Assembly: GCA_004009845.1 (NCBI GenBank)
Contig: RMBW01000101.1
Span: forward strand, 49,988 to 113,987
Direction of reading: 5' to 3'
Length of the DNA: 64,000 nt
From: Davidsoniella eucalypti
Taxonomy: Eukaryota > Ascomycota > Sordariomycetes > Microascales > Ceratocystidaceae
Translations under genes and position numbers: made by a program
Notes under the pieces: model-generated
Told to the model about the DNA's origin: nothing
The model's database searches: none
Seen by the model: only the letters and a program-made list of their open reading frames with translations
Shown: positions 20,350-31,825 of the stretch, one piece after another
Numbering within the stretch: position 1 is the first letter of the stretch
Layout of the letters: each line of letters begins with the position of its first letter

Positions 20350-22138
20350 CATCCAACCCCTCGAATTGGAGACCTATTTCCCTCCTACCCACTATTGGCA
20401 AAGGGGTGGAAAGACTGGTCTCTAGACGACTCGCCTTCTGGGCCATCAAGGCTAAGGTTACTGCTCCCGAACACTTTGGGGCTCTGCCTGGGCGAGCTGT
20501 CACCAACCTGTTGGAATGTTTGGTTCATGATGTCCGTGACTCCTAGACCATGAAGAAGGTCTGCACCATGGCCACAATCGATGTGGAAGGTGCCTTTAAT
20601 AGTGTTCAGCCTGGACGCCTGGGTCCGACTCACTGAACAAGGATGGCCGGAGTATGTCGTCCGATGGGCTGCACTTTCGCCTCCCGTAGGTTTGCTCGCT
20701 TCCGGCTCAGGGAGCATATCGGTGGCTTTCAGCCGATCCCGAATGGACTCCCACAAGGGTCCCCCGCGTCTCCTATTCTCTTCCTCCTTTTCTTGGAGCC
20801 ACTTCTTAACGTGATGCCGTCCAGTTTTAGGTATGTGGACGATGTTGCTTTCCTCTGTTCTGCCAACACTTTGACGGAATCCTCTCGCCTGGCTGCTACT
20901 CGTGTCACCCAAGCCAAAGAGTGGTGCCGTGACATCGGCCTCTCCCTTGCTGATGGTATGACGGAGTTCCAGCACTTCTACAGAACAAGACAAGAATCCC
21001 CTGACATAGAAATTGATGGGGTTGCATTCGCTGCTAACGAGTCCACGAGGTGGCTAGGAGTATACCTAGACACCAAGTTGTGATTCAAGACACACGTTAA
21101 ACACTGGACGTCCAAAGCGTCCGCAGTCGCGGCACACGTGCGCAGTTTGGGTAATACTGTCCGAGGGTGTCCAACACACCTTCTAAGGTCAGCCTCACTT
21201 GCGGCAGCGCTCCCAATTCTCCTGTATGCAGCCGAGGTCTGGTACCGTGGAAAGACTATTCCCATAGGCAACCGGGTCCACTCTAGCTGCTCAGGCTTCC
21301 TGGTGAACGCAGTCAACAGAGCACTGAAAAATATTACTCGATCCTTCCCGCCGGTGTACCGAACTACACCCATACCTGCACTCCTCCGGGAGGCAGGTAT
21401 CATGCCAGCGGACCTCATCCTCGATGAAATTCGAGAGAAGTCTGCCATCTGCCTCGCGTCTGCGGACGGGTGTCACCCATGCACCAGCCGCATGGATAGC
21501 TGTGGCCCTAAACGAGGCCAGTCTAACCTTCGGGCCAAACTCCGGCTGATCCCCCCTCTCACGCCTCACACGAAGCGTGATATAAAGAAAGTTACCAAGC
21601 TATGCTCAACAACATCCCCCCCTTTGACATAGTGGCATACTCAGATGGCTCCAAACAAGCGAATGGTCTTACTGGTGCTGGAGCCTCTGTATGGCAACTT
21701 CACACTCAGATCGCCTCAGTAGGGATCTCCCTTGGAGAGAACTACGAGTTATATGACGCTGAGATTCAAGAGGCCATATTAGGCTTGAAGAAGGCTTTCC
21801 CCTCCTACGCCAAGATTTGGGCCACGGATGTCTGGATTATTCTAGACAACCAAAAAGCCTCAGAAGTCCTGCTGGACTCTGATCCTACTATCACCTCGCA
21901 GCCCGAGATCCTAGATTTCCGGCGACTCGCAGCTGATTGGCCACTACGAAGAATCTCGCACCCTGGCAGGCCAGGCCGAGTCCGAGTTCTTTGGTGCCCT
22001 GGGCACATTGGAATCGAGGGAAATGAACAAGCTGACACCTGCCTTCACGTGCCCGACTATCCGAAGGCGTCGCTCGCAGGTGCTAAGAGAGCCGTCAAAC
22101 GACGGTTCTTAAGGCCACCGAATGGTGGTAGAGAGTAG
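20350..22138 (+). pseudogene. Degenerate Tad1/I-type LINE: RT and RNase H
   Basis: Recognisable blocks in order: 'WRPISLLPTIGKGVERLV' (near 20355), 'DVEGAFNSV' (near 20580), 'LPQGSPASPILF' (near 20750), 'YVDD' (near 20830), an RT C-terminal part with 'YRTTPIPALLREAG' (near 21360), and an RNase H (21602-22138) with 'YSDGS', 'DAEIQEAI', 'ILDNQKAS' and 'WCPGHIGIEGNEQAD'. A TAG near 20545, a TGA near 21081 and frameshifts near 20620 and 21600 break it. It differs from the LINE at 57.3 kb in sequence. Its right end joins a kinase-like fragment at about 22170. Confidence 0.88.
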
Positions 22139-22171
22139 CTCCACCCCTTTATAGGGAACTGGAGATTCCAT

Positions 22172-22864
22172 GGCCTCATTGGGGTCGCTCAACTCCTAAA
22201 GATTATCAAGACTCAGATGGACACTAATCTCGACAATGACCTTGATGTGTTGAAACGGCATGGTGCTATTGGAAATCTAGTCAAGGCCACTGCACATCCA
22301 TTTGGATACACTCTGGTTGGCAAAGCAATTGAAGCAGAGTCTCTCGGGTTGCTTCAGAATGAAATTGATGTCTACTCAAGACTGAAGTATCTCCAGGGAA
22401 AGTATATTCCAGTCTGTCTTGGTAAGATTGATATCAACGGCTTCGTGATTGTAGACATGTTCTCTTGATGGCTTATGCTGGAGAACCTGTGGAAAGACTG
22501 GATGAACACTACGAATATCTGAAGCCTATTGCCCAGCAAATCAGGTACCATGGTGTTGAACATGGAGATCTGGAGGCTAGGAATGTTCTCTTTGATTCCC
22601 AAACAAAGAAACTCATGGTCATTGATTTCGACAGGGCTAAGATTCAGGAACGGCCACCGTCAAGAAGGAGAGAGAATTTGACCATGCCAGTGTAGTTTCC
22701 GAGCGAAAGACTAAGAGGTATTATCCTATGCAAACTCGAATGGAAGAAGGGCCAGTTTTTTGAGTTTTTGGGGGTTTTTTATAGACACTTTAGCAGTATC
22801 AAAATACAAGGTTGTCAACTATTAATATTTCCATGTGATAGAATACTTTTACCCATAGTGAGGG
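22172..22864 (+). pseudogene. Third kinase-like copy, 3' fragment only
   Basis: From about 22177 the sequence follows copy A position 2967 onward, through the kinase domain and into the 3' flank. It starts in mid-gene directly after LINE RNase H sequence and ends at about 22864, where a LINE 5' segment begins. A deletion near 22436, just before 'ggcttcgtgattgtagacatg', removes bases present in A and breaks the frame, separating 22217-22468 from 22465-22695. 'HGDLEARNVL' and 'VIDFDRA' remain readable. Confidence 0.85.
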
Positions 22865-22865
22865 C

Positions 22866-22912
22866 TGGTCAAATTTGCAGTCATCCTCGGACAAGACGCA
22901 GCTGGGCTTTGA
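22866..22912 (-). mobile_element. LINE 5' end segment (second copy)
   Basis: Nearly identical to 18665-18713 and ending at the same 'ctgggctttgatc'. It is fused to the 3' flank of the kinase-like fragment. No ORF1 follows it here. Confidence 0.6.
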
Positions 22913-23549
22913 TCGCCCATATTTTTTTATTCATGATGAATCACTCCTCATGTTTGTCACAACTAAGGAAAGGAAAAAAAAAAGCAAGAGAAGGCAAAGG
23001 CAAATGGAATGTTGAAGCCCCAAGGGAAAGAAAAAAAATACAGAAAAACAGTCATTAGCCAAGAGGGTCTCATTCTATCTGTAGATATCAAAGCATCATT
23101 ACCTGCCGTAGCACCTCACAGTTGCTGGTTTCTGGAGACGTTTTGTTGTTAAAACTTGAAATTAACAACTGGGGCGCAGCCATTCTTGTATAAGGTAAGG
23201 CACTGAGCAGCTGATAGGCGAGTACTGTAGGTGCTATCTATCAATACCATGAGTTGAGCAGTAGCCAACAGGCGGACAACAGATGACATAGTGAAAGTCC
23301 GACCGACTGTTAGGCGAACAGAGGAAAGCCGACGGACGCATTTTTGGCTCTGACCAATAAGAGGAAGCTATATGGACCCACATCAGCCTTAGAGTACCCC
23401 AGGGCAAATGGAAACTAATTCTTTTCTTACTTCTCTAATTTGGCGCTTGTATATACAAAGCAAACTGCTCTTTCGTAATCTTTTCATCACATCTTCATCT
23501 CAACCCATCAACTCCTATATCTGTTCAATATCATCGGTTACCTGAAGCT
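22913..23549. promoter_or_regulatory. Upstream region of the RS-rich protein gene
   Basis: Unique sequence with A-rich patches, becoming CT-rich close to the ATG at 23550. No gene seen; presumably promoter and 5' leader. Confidence 0.4.
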
Positions 23550-24803
23550 ATGCCTCGACATAATTCTACAACCACGTCTGATCGACGCGTACATCGTTAT
23601 CGCGACGACGACATCGAAAGTAGCCAGCGCAAACGTTCACGATCTCCACGAGCTAGCCGCGACCACGAATCGCGCCGAAACCGCCACAACAGTCCTAGCC
23701 GCTCTGCTCGTTCCCGTTCTCGTTCTCGTTCCCATGGTCGGCGCCGTGACGGTGACCGGGATCGCGAAGGCCACCGGTCTCGCCGCGATCGCGAGCCGCA
23801 AGAAGATAGCGGTAGAAAGCCTCCCGCTGACCATCCACGATCTGAATATGACTCTGGCATTTCCCGCCGTCTGGAGCAGTGCCAGAAAAAGGACCCCGCA
23901 GAGCTACCTTTTGGAGCACGTAGACTACACAAGGCTGACTTTAATGCCTTTCTGCCGCTCCTAGCGTACTATCTTGACTTACAGAAGCAGAAGGATGTAA
24001 CTGTCATGAACGAACGGGAGGCCCGAGGTCGCTGGAAGAGCTTCTATGGAAAGTGGAACAGAGGCGAGCTGGCTGAAGGCTGGTATGATCCGGCGATGTT
24101 CACACGGTCTAAAGAGCTCTTCGACGGCGAGTCATTTGCCTTTGACGAAGACGCAAAAGACTTCATGGCTGTAGTCCACGATGACTACGCGGCGAGTCCC
24201 CTCCGCCAAACCGAAAATGATAGAGACGATGCTCGTGTTCCCGTCCGTCAAGATACCCACTCAGACTCAGATTCAGACTCCGATTCGATCGGCCCGGCGC
24301 CCGCCCCGACTGCCCGGACCACCAACAATAGCCGCCATGGCGCCACCATCCCGCGCCTCGATGATCTCGCTCTACGCGATGAAGACCGACTCGACGACCG
24401 TTCCGCATCTATATCTGCACTTCGTCACGACCGCAAACTCGACCGTAACCTACAGAAAGAACGACTCGAGGAACTTATTCCTCGTGCCGATCCCGGCTCG
24501 CGCGAGCGCAAACTCGAGAAGAAAGCCGAGGTACGCGAGAAGTTACGGCCCGCCTCGCCCGGCGCCGGTCAGGAAGTCGATGATTCATCGCTCATGGGCG
24601 GCGGCGATAGTATCGCGGACCTTAAGCGCATGAAGGAGACGGTGCAGCGCAAGAAAACCGAGCGCGAGAAGCGTCGTGAGGAGATATGGCGTGCGCGCGA
24701 GGAGGAACGTCAAGAGAGAGTGAGGGAGTACAGAGGCAAGGAGGATGCGACGGTGCGCATGTTGAAGGAGTTTGCGCGCAATCAGATGAGTAAAAAACTA
24801 TAG
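23550..24803 (+). CDS. RS-rich conserved protein, probably RNA-processing related
   Basis: 417 residues, single exon. Residues 1-105 are dominated by Arg/Ser and Arg/Asp dipeptides, as in SR-type splicing factors. A conserved helical block follows ('GARRLHKADFNAFLPLLAYY', about 122-141; 'EREARGRWKSFYGKWNRGEL', about 153-172; 'AEGWYDP'). Then come an acidic Ser/Asp run (about 235-245) and a highly charged coiled coil at the C-terminus (about 350-417). I recognise the layout of a conserved eukaryotic nuclear protein but cannot name it. A role in pre-mRNA processing is inferred from the RS region only. The next gene starts 258 bases downstream on the same strand. Confidence 0.85.
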   Translation: MPRHNSTTTSDRRVHRYRDDDIESSQRKRSRSPRASRDHESRRNRHNSPSRSARSRSRSRSHGRRRDGDRDREGHRSRRDREPQEDSGRKPPADHPRSEYDSGISRRLEQCQKKDPAELPFGARRLHKADFNAFLPLLAYYLDLQKQKDVTVMNEREARGRWKSFYGKWNRGELAEGWYDPAMFTRSKELFDGESFAFDEDAKDFMAVVHDDYAASPLRQTENDRDDARVPVRQDTHSDSDSDSDSIGPAPAPTARTTNNSRHGATIPRLDDLALRDEDRLDDRSASISALRHDRKLDRNLQKERLEELIPRADPGSRERKLEKKAEVREKLRPASPGAGQEVDDSSLMGGGDSIADLKRMKETVQRKKTEREKRREEIWRAREEERQERVREYRGKEDATVRMLKEFARNQMSKKL

Positions 24804-25061
24804 AGATCTCTGTATCAACCCTAGGGTTAATACATTATCGATAAGCCCTAATTGCCCCTCCAAAGGAAAACCTTAGCTTTTCCTTTTGGCGGGGACATTA
24901 GAGCAAGCAAAATCTTTGACTTGTATGACCGAGGGCTTACTGGAACTGTCGAATGTTTTACCCTTTGCAGCTTCATTTGCACACAAAACACCGTTATCTC
25001 CACGCAGAATCCACAGACCAGTTTTCTTGTCCCCTTTATCTCCTCTATAAACACCCTAGCC

Positions 25062-25877
25062 ATGTCGGACACGGAGGAAATCGGCGGCAGTCTCTTCGAG
25101 GACCCGGAAGACTTCTACCCGCCATCCCCGCCACCGACCATGCAAACCTACGACTTGAACGACGGGACCACCATTAACCTACACCTAGTCGGCCACTCAC
25201 CACTCGAGGCCCACCACCTGTGGAACGGCAGTCGCGTAGTCGCCAAGCTATTCGAACAGAATCCAACCTTTGTAAGTGGCCGGACCGTGTTCGAGCTAGG
25301 CGCCGGCGCCGGCCTTCCGAGTCTGGTTTGTGGCGTGCTGGGCGCACGACGCGTAGTGGTTACAGACTTCCCAGACGTGGATCTGGTGCAGAATATGCAA
25401 AAGAATATCGACGAGTGCGATCAGATCGTCGCTGGTGGTAGTGGCCGTATCAGCAACTCCGTGGTCGCCAAGGGCTTTGTCTGGGGCGCTGACGTCGGTT
25501 CTGTAGCCGCCGAGTTGCCGGAATCGTCGTCTTCTGGGGCGGGAATGGACCGTCGCTTCGATGTTCTAGTCCTTGCCGATCTGCTCTTTCGCCACTCGGA
25601 ACACCGCATGATGGTCAAGACTATTCGTGAAGCCCTCAAGAAATCTCGCGACGCTGTCGCTTATGTCGTCTTTACTTCCTACCGGCCATGGCTACGCGAA
25701 AAGGACTTGAACTTTTTCAATTTATGTCGTGAAGACGGGTTTTCGGTAGAACAGTTTCTAGAACAGAAGCTTGATAAGCCACTCTTCGAAAATGATCCCG
25801 GTGATGTTGATATCCAAAAGACCGTCACTGGATGGCGCGTCACGTGGCCTGAGGATGCTTGGGTCAAAGAAAATTGA
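25062..25877 (+). CDS. EFM7: EFM7-type protein N-terminal and lysine methyltransferase
   Basis: 271 residues from the ATG at 25062. An earlier start in the same frame (24852) would add a non-conserved stretch that looks like leader sequence. The beginning 'EEIGGSLFEDPEDFYPP' and the seven-beta-strand methyltransferase core match the Nnt1/EFM7 family: SAM-binding 'ELGAGAGLPSL' near residue 76, acidic loop 'VVTDFPD' near 102, and 'VLVLADLLFRHSEH' near 168. In yeast this enzyme methylates the N-terminal Gly and nearby Lys of translation elongation factor eEF1A. The gene converges on the copper-fist regulator, with only 116 bases between the stop codons. Confidence 0.9.
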   Translation: MSDTEEIGGSLFEDPEDFYPPSPPPTMQTYDLNDGTTINLHLVGHSPLEAHHLWNGSRVVAKLFEQNPTFVSGRTVFELGAGAGLPSLVCGVLGARRVVVTDFPDVDLVQNMQKNIDECDQIVAGGSGRISNSVVAKGFVWGADVGSVAAELPESSSSGAGMDRRFDVLVLADLLFRHSEHRMMVKTIREALKKSRDAVAYVVFTSYRPWLREKDLNFFNLCREDGFSVEQFLEQKLDKPLFENDPGDVDIQKTVTGWRVTWPEDAWVKEN

Positions 25878-25993
25878 ATTACATTTATACACTTATTCGT
25901 CTATACAAGGAAACACTCCTACAAAAATGGAGACAAATTACCAACACATCCTGTTTAACTATATCAACATATCCCTCCAGTTTTTGTTGAAGA

Positions 25994-28047
25994 CTAATTG
26001 TTCCCGTGAACTACACACCCAAAACATTCGCAGTCGTCACCACATGGGCATGTTACAGACTCGCCAAGACAGCCTCCGCCATGAATCGGATAATGCACAA
26101 ACAAGAACGTATCTGCCGATAAGTTCTGTTCTTCCGCCGCCCCCGATGCGTCTGATGGAGTGACCGCTAGTGTTGGGGACTCGGCAGATTGCTGCTGTTG
26201 TTGTTGGTTTTGTTGAGAAGTTGTCGTAGACCAGGGCGCAGATGTAGACGCCGGGGAAGTGACCTTCTTAGCCCCTCCCCCGCAACAGCTTGAAGTGGGC
26301 ATTGTAGGACTCATAGGTTGAGTAGCGCCGTTACTGTTACTTGTGGTTCTACTTCCAGTCCCTCCATTAGACTGGTTGGCATTGGAAGCACCGGTACCAT
26401 TAGTACCACTAACGCTGATAGGTGACATGGCTCCAGGCTCTTCAAATAACCCTTCTCCCCACATTGTGTTGTAAGCAGCCATGACTTGGTCTGTAGTAGT
26501 CTGGTTGTACGGGTGCCACCAGCATCCAAGACATTGGCATGTATCACCGCAAGTGCAGGGTTGAGTATCGACTGGTGGTTGTTGTTGTGGTTGTTGCGGT
26601 TGTTGCTGCTGTGGCATGTGCGAGATCGTGGGTTGGCGCATATCGGTTGGAAATCCATTTGGTGGTGATGCATTGAGGATTGCCATAGCCTGGGCCTGTC
26701 GCTGTTGTTCTTGTTGCTGCTGCTGTTGTTGAGCAGAAAGTGCCTGGGAAGCAATATAAGAGTCCATAAATGTCTTCCATTGCTCGGGATTGAGTGGCTG
26801 CATTTGAGATCCGATTTGCGGTGGGTATGCAAAAGGTGAATAGAACGAGTTTATGGGAAGTCCCGTTGGCACTGAAGATACTCCGACTACGGAGGAGATG
26901 TTTGGTATTGTTGCAGCCGCCGCCTCTGCTGTTGCTGTCGTTCCCGTTGATTGCGTCCCATTAGAGGCAATATTTTGTGACGTCGTAGTAGTCGTCTTCG
27001 CCCCACCTCCACAACAGCTCTTTTTAACCAGCGGGTCCGGTATCCGGGGTGAGGCATCCGAAGATTCTGAGTGGGCGTCATTCGAGATCTTGGTCACACT
27101 GTTTTTGCCTTGGTATCTGAGGTCTGGCTCCGTCTTCACTTGTTGGTGTAGTTGTGGCGATGGTATGAAGTTGGATGCTGTACTAAGGGGGCTTGACAAC
27201 TGGTTGGTCATATTGGCTAGCATGGAGCCGTTGAGAGATGGCGCATACATCGGCAGCATCATCTGCATGGACATGGGCTGGCTTGTAGATACCATCGGGC
27301 CAGGGACGAATTTTGCGTTTGCGTCGTAGCTAAGAGGAAAGTGCCGTTGTTGTTGTGGCGGTTGAATTATCGAGGACTTTGACGGGTCATATGCTAGGAT
27401 AGGAGCAATGATATTCGTCTGGCTGATATCCACGCGCTGAAGCATAGACGGGTCGAAACTGTGTTTTCGCATATTTTTTGGAGGTTGCGCTTTTTGAATC
27501 CGGCCGGGCCCCGGTGCCAAGATAGAAACGCCTGACAATGGGCTTATTATAGATTTCGCAATATTACTTGAAGGCCCGTTTCCGTTTGTCTGAACCTCTG
27601 GCTGATCGATATTTTGTTGGTGGTGATGATGCGCATCGCTGAAGGCTGGCGTGCCAGCTCCGTCGGTGTTTTCTTGATTTCCGGAAGAAGTAGAGGAACT
27701 ACAAGGACAGCTTGGTTTTTTGGGTATGGCCGCCGTCACACCGCAGACGCATGGCTTAGATGACGGGTGCGGGCATATACTCAACGGACGGCCGGGCTTT
27801 CGAACCGGTACCATAACACGCTCGCTAGCATGATTACATTTTGTTGAGCGGTGGCCGCGAATGCAGGGCACGCTATTAGAAGACTAGTTAGTTCGATGTT
27901 TTGTTTTACTTCGCTATGCTCCATGTTCAGCTAGGCTAGGCTAGCTAGCAATGCGCAAACAAACTGGTGGGCGGTCTACTAGGATAATGATGTCTTGGAG
28001 AGGGACTATGCTTACCAGGCCATCTTTATGCCATCGATGATCGGCAT
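25994..28047 (-). CDS. Copper-fist transcription factor (Cuf1/GRISEA type), two exons
   Basis: Exon 1 is only 32 bases (28047-28016) and encodes 'MPIIDGIKMAC'. A 143-bp intron (27873-28015, GTAAGC...TAG) separates it from exon 2 (27872-25994). The join completes the copper-fist DNA-binding domain: '..KMAC..PCIRGHRSTKCNH', then 'GRPLSICPH' and 'PCVCG'. The product is about 636 residues. Long Gln-, Ser- and Asn-rich stretches follow, with two C-terminal Cys clusters of the CxCx3CxCx2CxxH kind ('CTCGDTCQCLGCWWH' near 26550 and 'CPCGDDCECFGCVVH' near 26020), plus two 'CCGGGAK' motifs. In Mac1/Cuf1-type factors such clusters bind Cu(I) and control activity. Likely role: nuclear regulator of copper uptake or copper-dependent genes. 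Confidence 0.92.
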
Positions 28048-31000
28048 GGTGTGCAAAATGTGCGATCGCTGGAACGCCAGCTACTAGAAGAAGTGATAGC
28101 TTTGCTAGTCGGTTTAAGAGATGATGTAAAATGTGCGCGCAATCTTTAGTGTCAAGCCGGAAGACGGTGGTGCATAGAAGGCCGGCGATGCTTTAAGCTT
28201 GATGACTAGAAATAATTGCAATTTTGTGTGCGGGATAGATAGAGGAAACAGTCGATAACCGATTTGATTGTTATATATACAACTTGCCCAAGAGACGAGG
28301 CAACGAAAAGAAGATTGCAGTATTTCCGTGATGTAGGCGAGGAAGACACAAGCGCAGACGTGTCTGTCCAGCTATTTACTTTGGCCGTATTTAGAAGGTC
28401 TCGTTAGTCTTCCTCTTAAAATGTAGCGGACCGGAAAGTTGTGCTAGAGGTGGGCCTTGCTCAACTAGAAAAAGAAAGGCCTTGGACTTAGAAAATACAG
28501 TAAAGACCTTGGGGGGGGCGGGAATGTAAAAAATAAAAAAATAAAAAATAAAAAAAATTAACAGGAAGGAAATAAACAAAATGTGAGCAAGTTTTCCTGG
28601 GCTGTTCGACAGCAGTTAGCCTGGGCGTTGGTCAATGGGGCAAGCTATGGGTCGCAGCTGATGGTTCAATAGAAAAAAAAACAAGTCTTTGGCTCAGAAC
28701 GGCGCAGGTTTGAGGTGAAGTTGCAGAGCTGATCGGCCAACTCGTATGTAGATAATAGATGAATGTAGATACGCAGATATTGCAGATTTTAGTAGTCCGT
28801 AGTTGATATGTAGAGGACGGATATAATGAACGAAATGGTATGATGTGCTAGTGTTGTCTGCCGATATACAGTGCGGCAGATCACGAAAAACAAAGCAAAT
28901 AAAATCAATAGAGCAGAACGAAAGTAAAGACAGTAGTTTGATTGTTTCCGTCGCCGTCGCCGTCGCAAATGACGGGCTTGTGCTATAAAACAGCGGTAGC
29001 AATGACCAGCAGAATGAGCTGAGAAAATGTTAATGCAGGACGAAAGTTGATCAATCAACAACAACGACGCCGAGAACAGAAGCGGGTCGTCTGTATATCG
29101 GCCGGGGTGGGAAGAAAGAACGAAGAGGAGGGGGAGGGGCTTGAGCTTTCTTTTAAGACCTTGTGGGCTTATTAGACACAGCAGAAAGTATGGTGCCGGG
29201 AGCTGATCCGGGATAATGCCGTCAGTCAGAGTGCACAGCACGTACGAGAAAAGAAGAGGGAAGGGAAAGTCAAACAAGTTCAAGCCGGGATCTCAGAGTC
29301 GTAAGAGCTTCTTGTTCTTCTTCTGCTGCTACTACTACTACTATAGTCTGATAGAGGGCCACCCAGGTAATGTTCGCCGCAGGATTGACGGCGGCGGTCA
29401 CTGTAAGTCTAGCGGTGGTAATGTCTAGGATAGAATTGGTGGTGATGGATGGCGGATGGACACTGCTACTCTGCATGTATCTGCCTGTCGTAGTAGTTCC
29501 AGTAATATCAATCGACTATCCGTACATGTAACACTTCGTCGTAAGCGGCGGCCGAGCTGCATTTACAACGTAGCAAAGCAAAGAAAGAACAAAAGCAGCA
29601 CGAAAATGGCCGAGATGGGCTGCACACACGCATGCAACGAGACCCGTGTTGCCATCAGGGTATGGGCAACAGAGACGCTGGGAGGCTGAGGCCAAGCCGG
29701 GCCAGATTAGCAGTGGTTTAGGTGTATAGCGTGTATAGCGTATAGCAGCAAGGATTCAAGCACCGCAGGCCGCGGATATCGGATGTGATATTGCAGCGGC
29801 GGCGATAGTCTTGGTTGATGATAATGAAGAAGATAGAAAGAAGATAGGCTGCCGAATAAAACGATGTGTCTAGATGATGGAGATGAAAACAAAAAGGTTC
29901 AGACAAGGCTGAATAAACAAGATCTGTTGATTTTGGCAGTCACGCCCTTTGCGGACAATGAGCGCCGAATCTGTGAAGAGCAGTTGCGCGCTCGAACCGT
30001 CGAGCAAGAGACCTCCTTCCGTGTTGTCGGTCGTGCTTTCCACGTAACACCACCCGGAGCTTGTTTCTGTGATTGGTCTTGGATAGCCTGGGAGCACGCT
30101 TTATTCAGTCGACTTGATAGTATTGGCTAGAAGAGACAAAGATGTGTTATTGCCATAGCTAGACACTCTGTGTTCCCTGAACTACTTTTGTTCTTCCTTT
30201 CTTCTGTCTTTAGCTGGCGTTTTGCTTTTCATCATCTTCTGCTCGTTCCATTAGACCAACTCTCAAACATCGCAACAGCCAAGGATTCTAGTTTGAGCAA
30301 GTTTTGATTGGCCACAGCAATCCCGCCCATCAAGTAGCAAAGAACTGACCCTTCCCCCCCGGTCGACCATTTTTCTGCTATTTTTCTGACCATTTTTCTT
30401 TTCTTTTCTTGCTTAGTGGGGCCGTGTCTAAATCGTCCTAAAACTAGGTTCGAGTGGGGCTTGCTCTTTCCTGATTTCCTGATTGACTTATACCGCTTGG
30501 GGTGCCTGCCCAATGATTGATGGTTGCTGACAGCATCGCCGACAGACATTTGCGCAAATCATCAGCCATGCTTAGTTAGGCCGGCCATCGTCATTCTGTA
30601 GCACAGCGTGAAGCTCTGGGCTTTGGAAAAGCTTAACTAATTACACCATCCTGTCGTTGCAGCCCGCATTGAGGCTCTTCTCGTCGTCCCGGAGCTGTTG
30701 TCTCCAAGTCCAGCCCTAGGGTTACTTCTTTACCCTAGTCTATCCTGGCTGCTATTGCGAACCGACCCCCAGAAGCCTAGTCCTTGTCTATCTCGGTCCC
30801 TTTACTCTGATAGTAGCTATTGTTAGCCTAAATAGCGTTTAGTTGTCGCTGTTGGCGTCATTCGCTACTATGTAGTGGCAAAAGCGATCTACATTATACG
30901 TACCTCTACTAGTCAAACTACCATAGCTAGTATCGTACTTACTGCTAGCAAAGTATTTAAGCTGCGGCGCCGGCTTGCGTCGTCGCCCATCCACCCTGAG

Positions 31001-31825
31001 AGGCCCGTGCGGAGTTTTCTTGCTGCGGGTGACAGGCAATTTTACATCAGTCACTATGCTACACACTGGATTACAGCTATAACCAACCTAATTCAGATCA
31101 ATGCCGCTATAGCTACATAGTTGTTACTTCTGATAGCCGGAGAACTGGTAGCCTGCAAATCCAAAAGACACAAAAACTCCTCCTCCTCTGACGGATCGGT
31201 CTTGTGCTCTTCTAATCGCTCAATACTATCAATTTCCGCTTCCTCTTGGATCCCATCATACATGTAGAACCGATCTTGTTTAAGTGACCAAAAACCAACC
31301 GACAACTGGCCAGACAAAGTAGCCGCGACTCTCTTCTTCGCTTCCCCCTCCAGCCGTCCATTGCCCAGTGTCACTTCAGCCGTTCCCTTGTTCTTAAAGT
31401 TATTAGCGTTCTCTCCTTCCCCTCCCCTTCCTCCAATACATACATATCTGTACAGCTATGATGCTCTTGACTCGTGCTTGTTTGTTCTAGAAGAAAGTCA
31501 TCTGTGCCTGTAGATCACCAAGACGTTGTATGGAAATGCAAGGACACGCTTCCGGGGTCTACATTGAAAACAAAGCAAAACAAGGACTACTGATAGTCAA
31601 GTCCATGTGGCGTCTCTATGGTCACAGCCACAGCGCAGCATGATTTTGCTTCGCTGTTTGTTGCGTTGACCTGGCACTGCCGATCCACGTTTACGTTTGC
31701 TTATAGGTGTGGTGTTGCGCATTGCATTTGGCATTTGTGTTTGCTAGTCGAGTCACGCTAGTTCTTCAGATCTTCTTAGGCGTTCTGTTCTATTCTGTGA
31801 AATGCGTTCTATGCCCCCCCCCGGC
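28048..31825. other. Long upstream region of the copper-fist gene
   Basis: 3.8 kb without a recognisable gene, tRNA or transposon. There is a TTAA/AAAAT-rich patch (near 28525-28560) and CT- and GA-rich stretches. Several open frames of 60-160 codons exist, but none has a domain or is bounded by convincing signals. It may contain a long 5' leader of the regulator and the 3' untranslated region of the gene ending at 31826. Confidence 0.45.

Noticed and set aside
24852..25061. N-terminal extension of the EFM7-type methyltransferase
   Set aside because: The family starts at the conserved 'MSDTEEIGGSLF'-like block (ATG 25062). The upstream codons read like untranslated leader.
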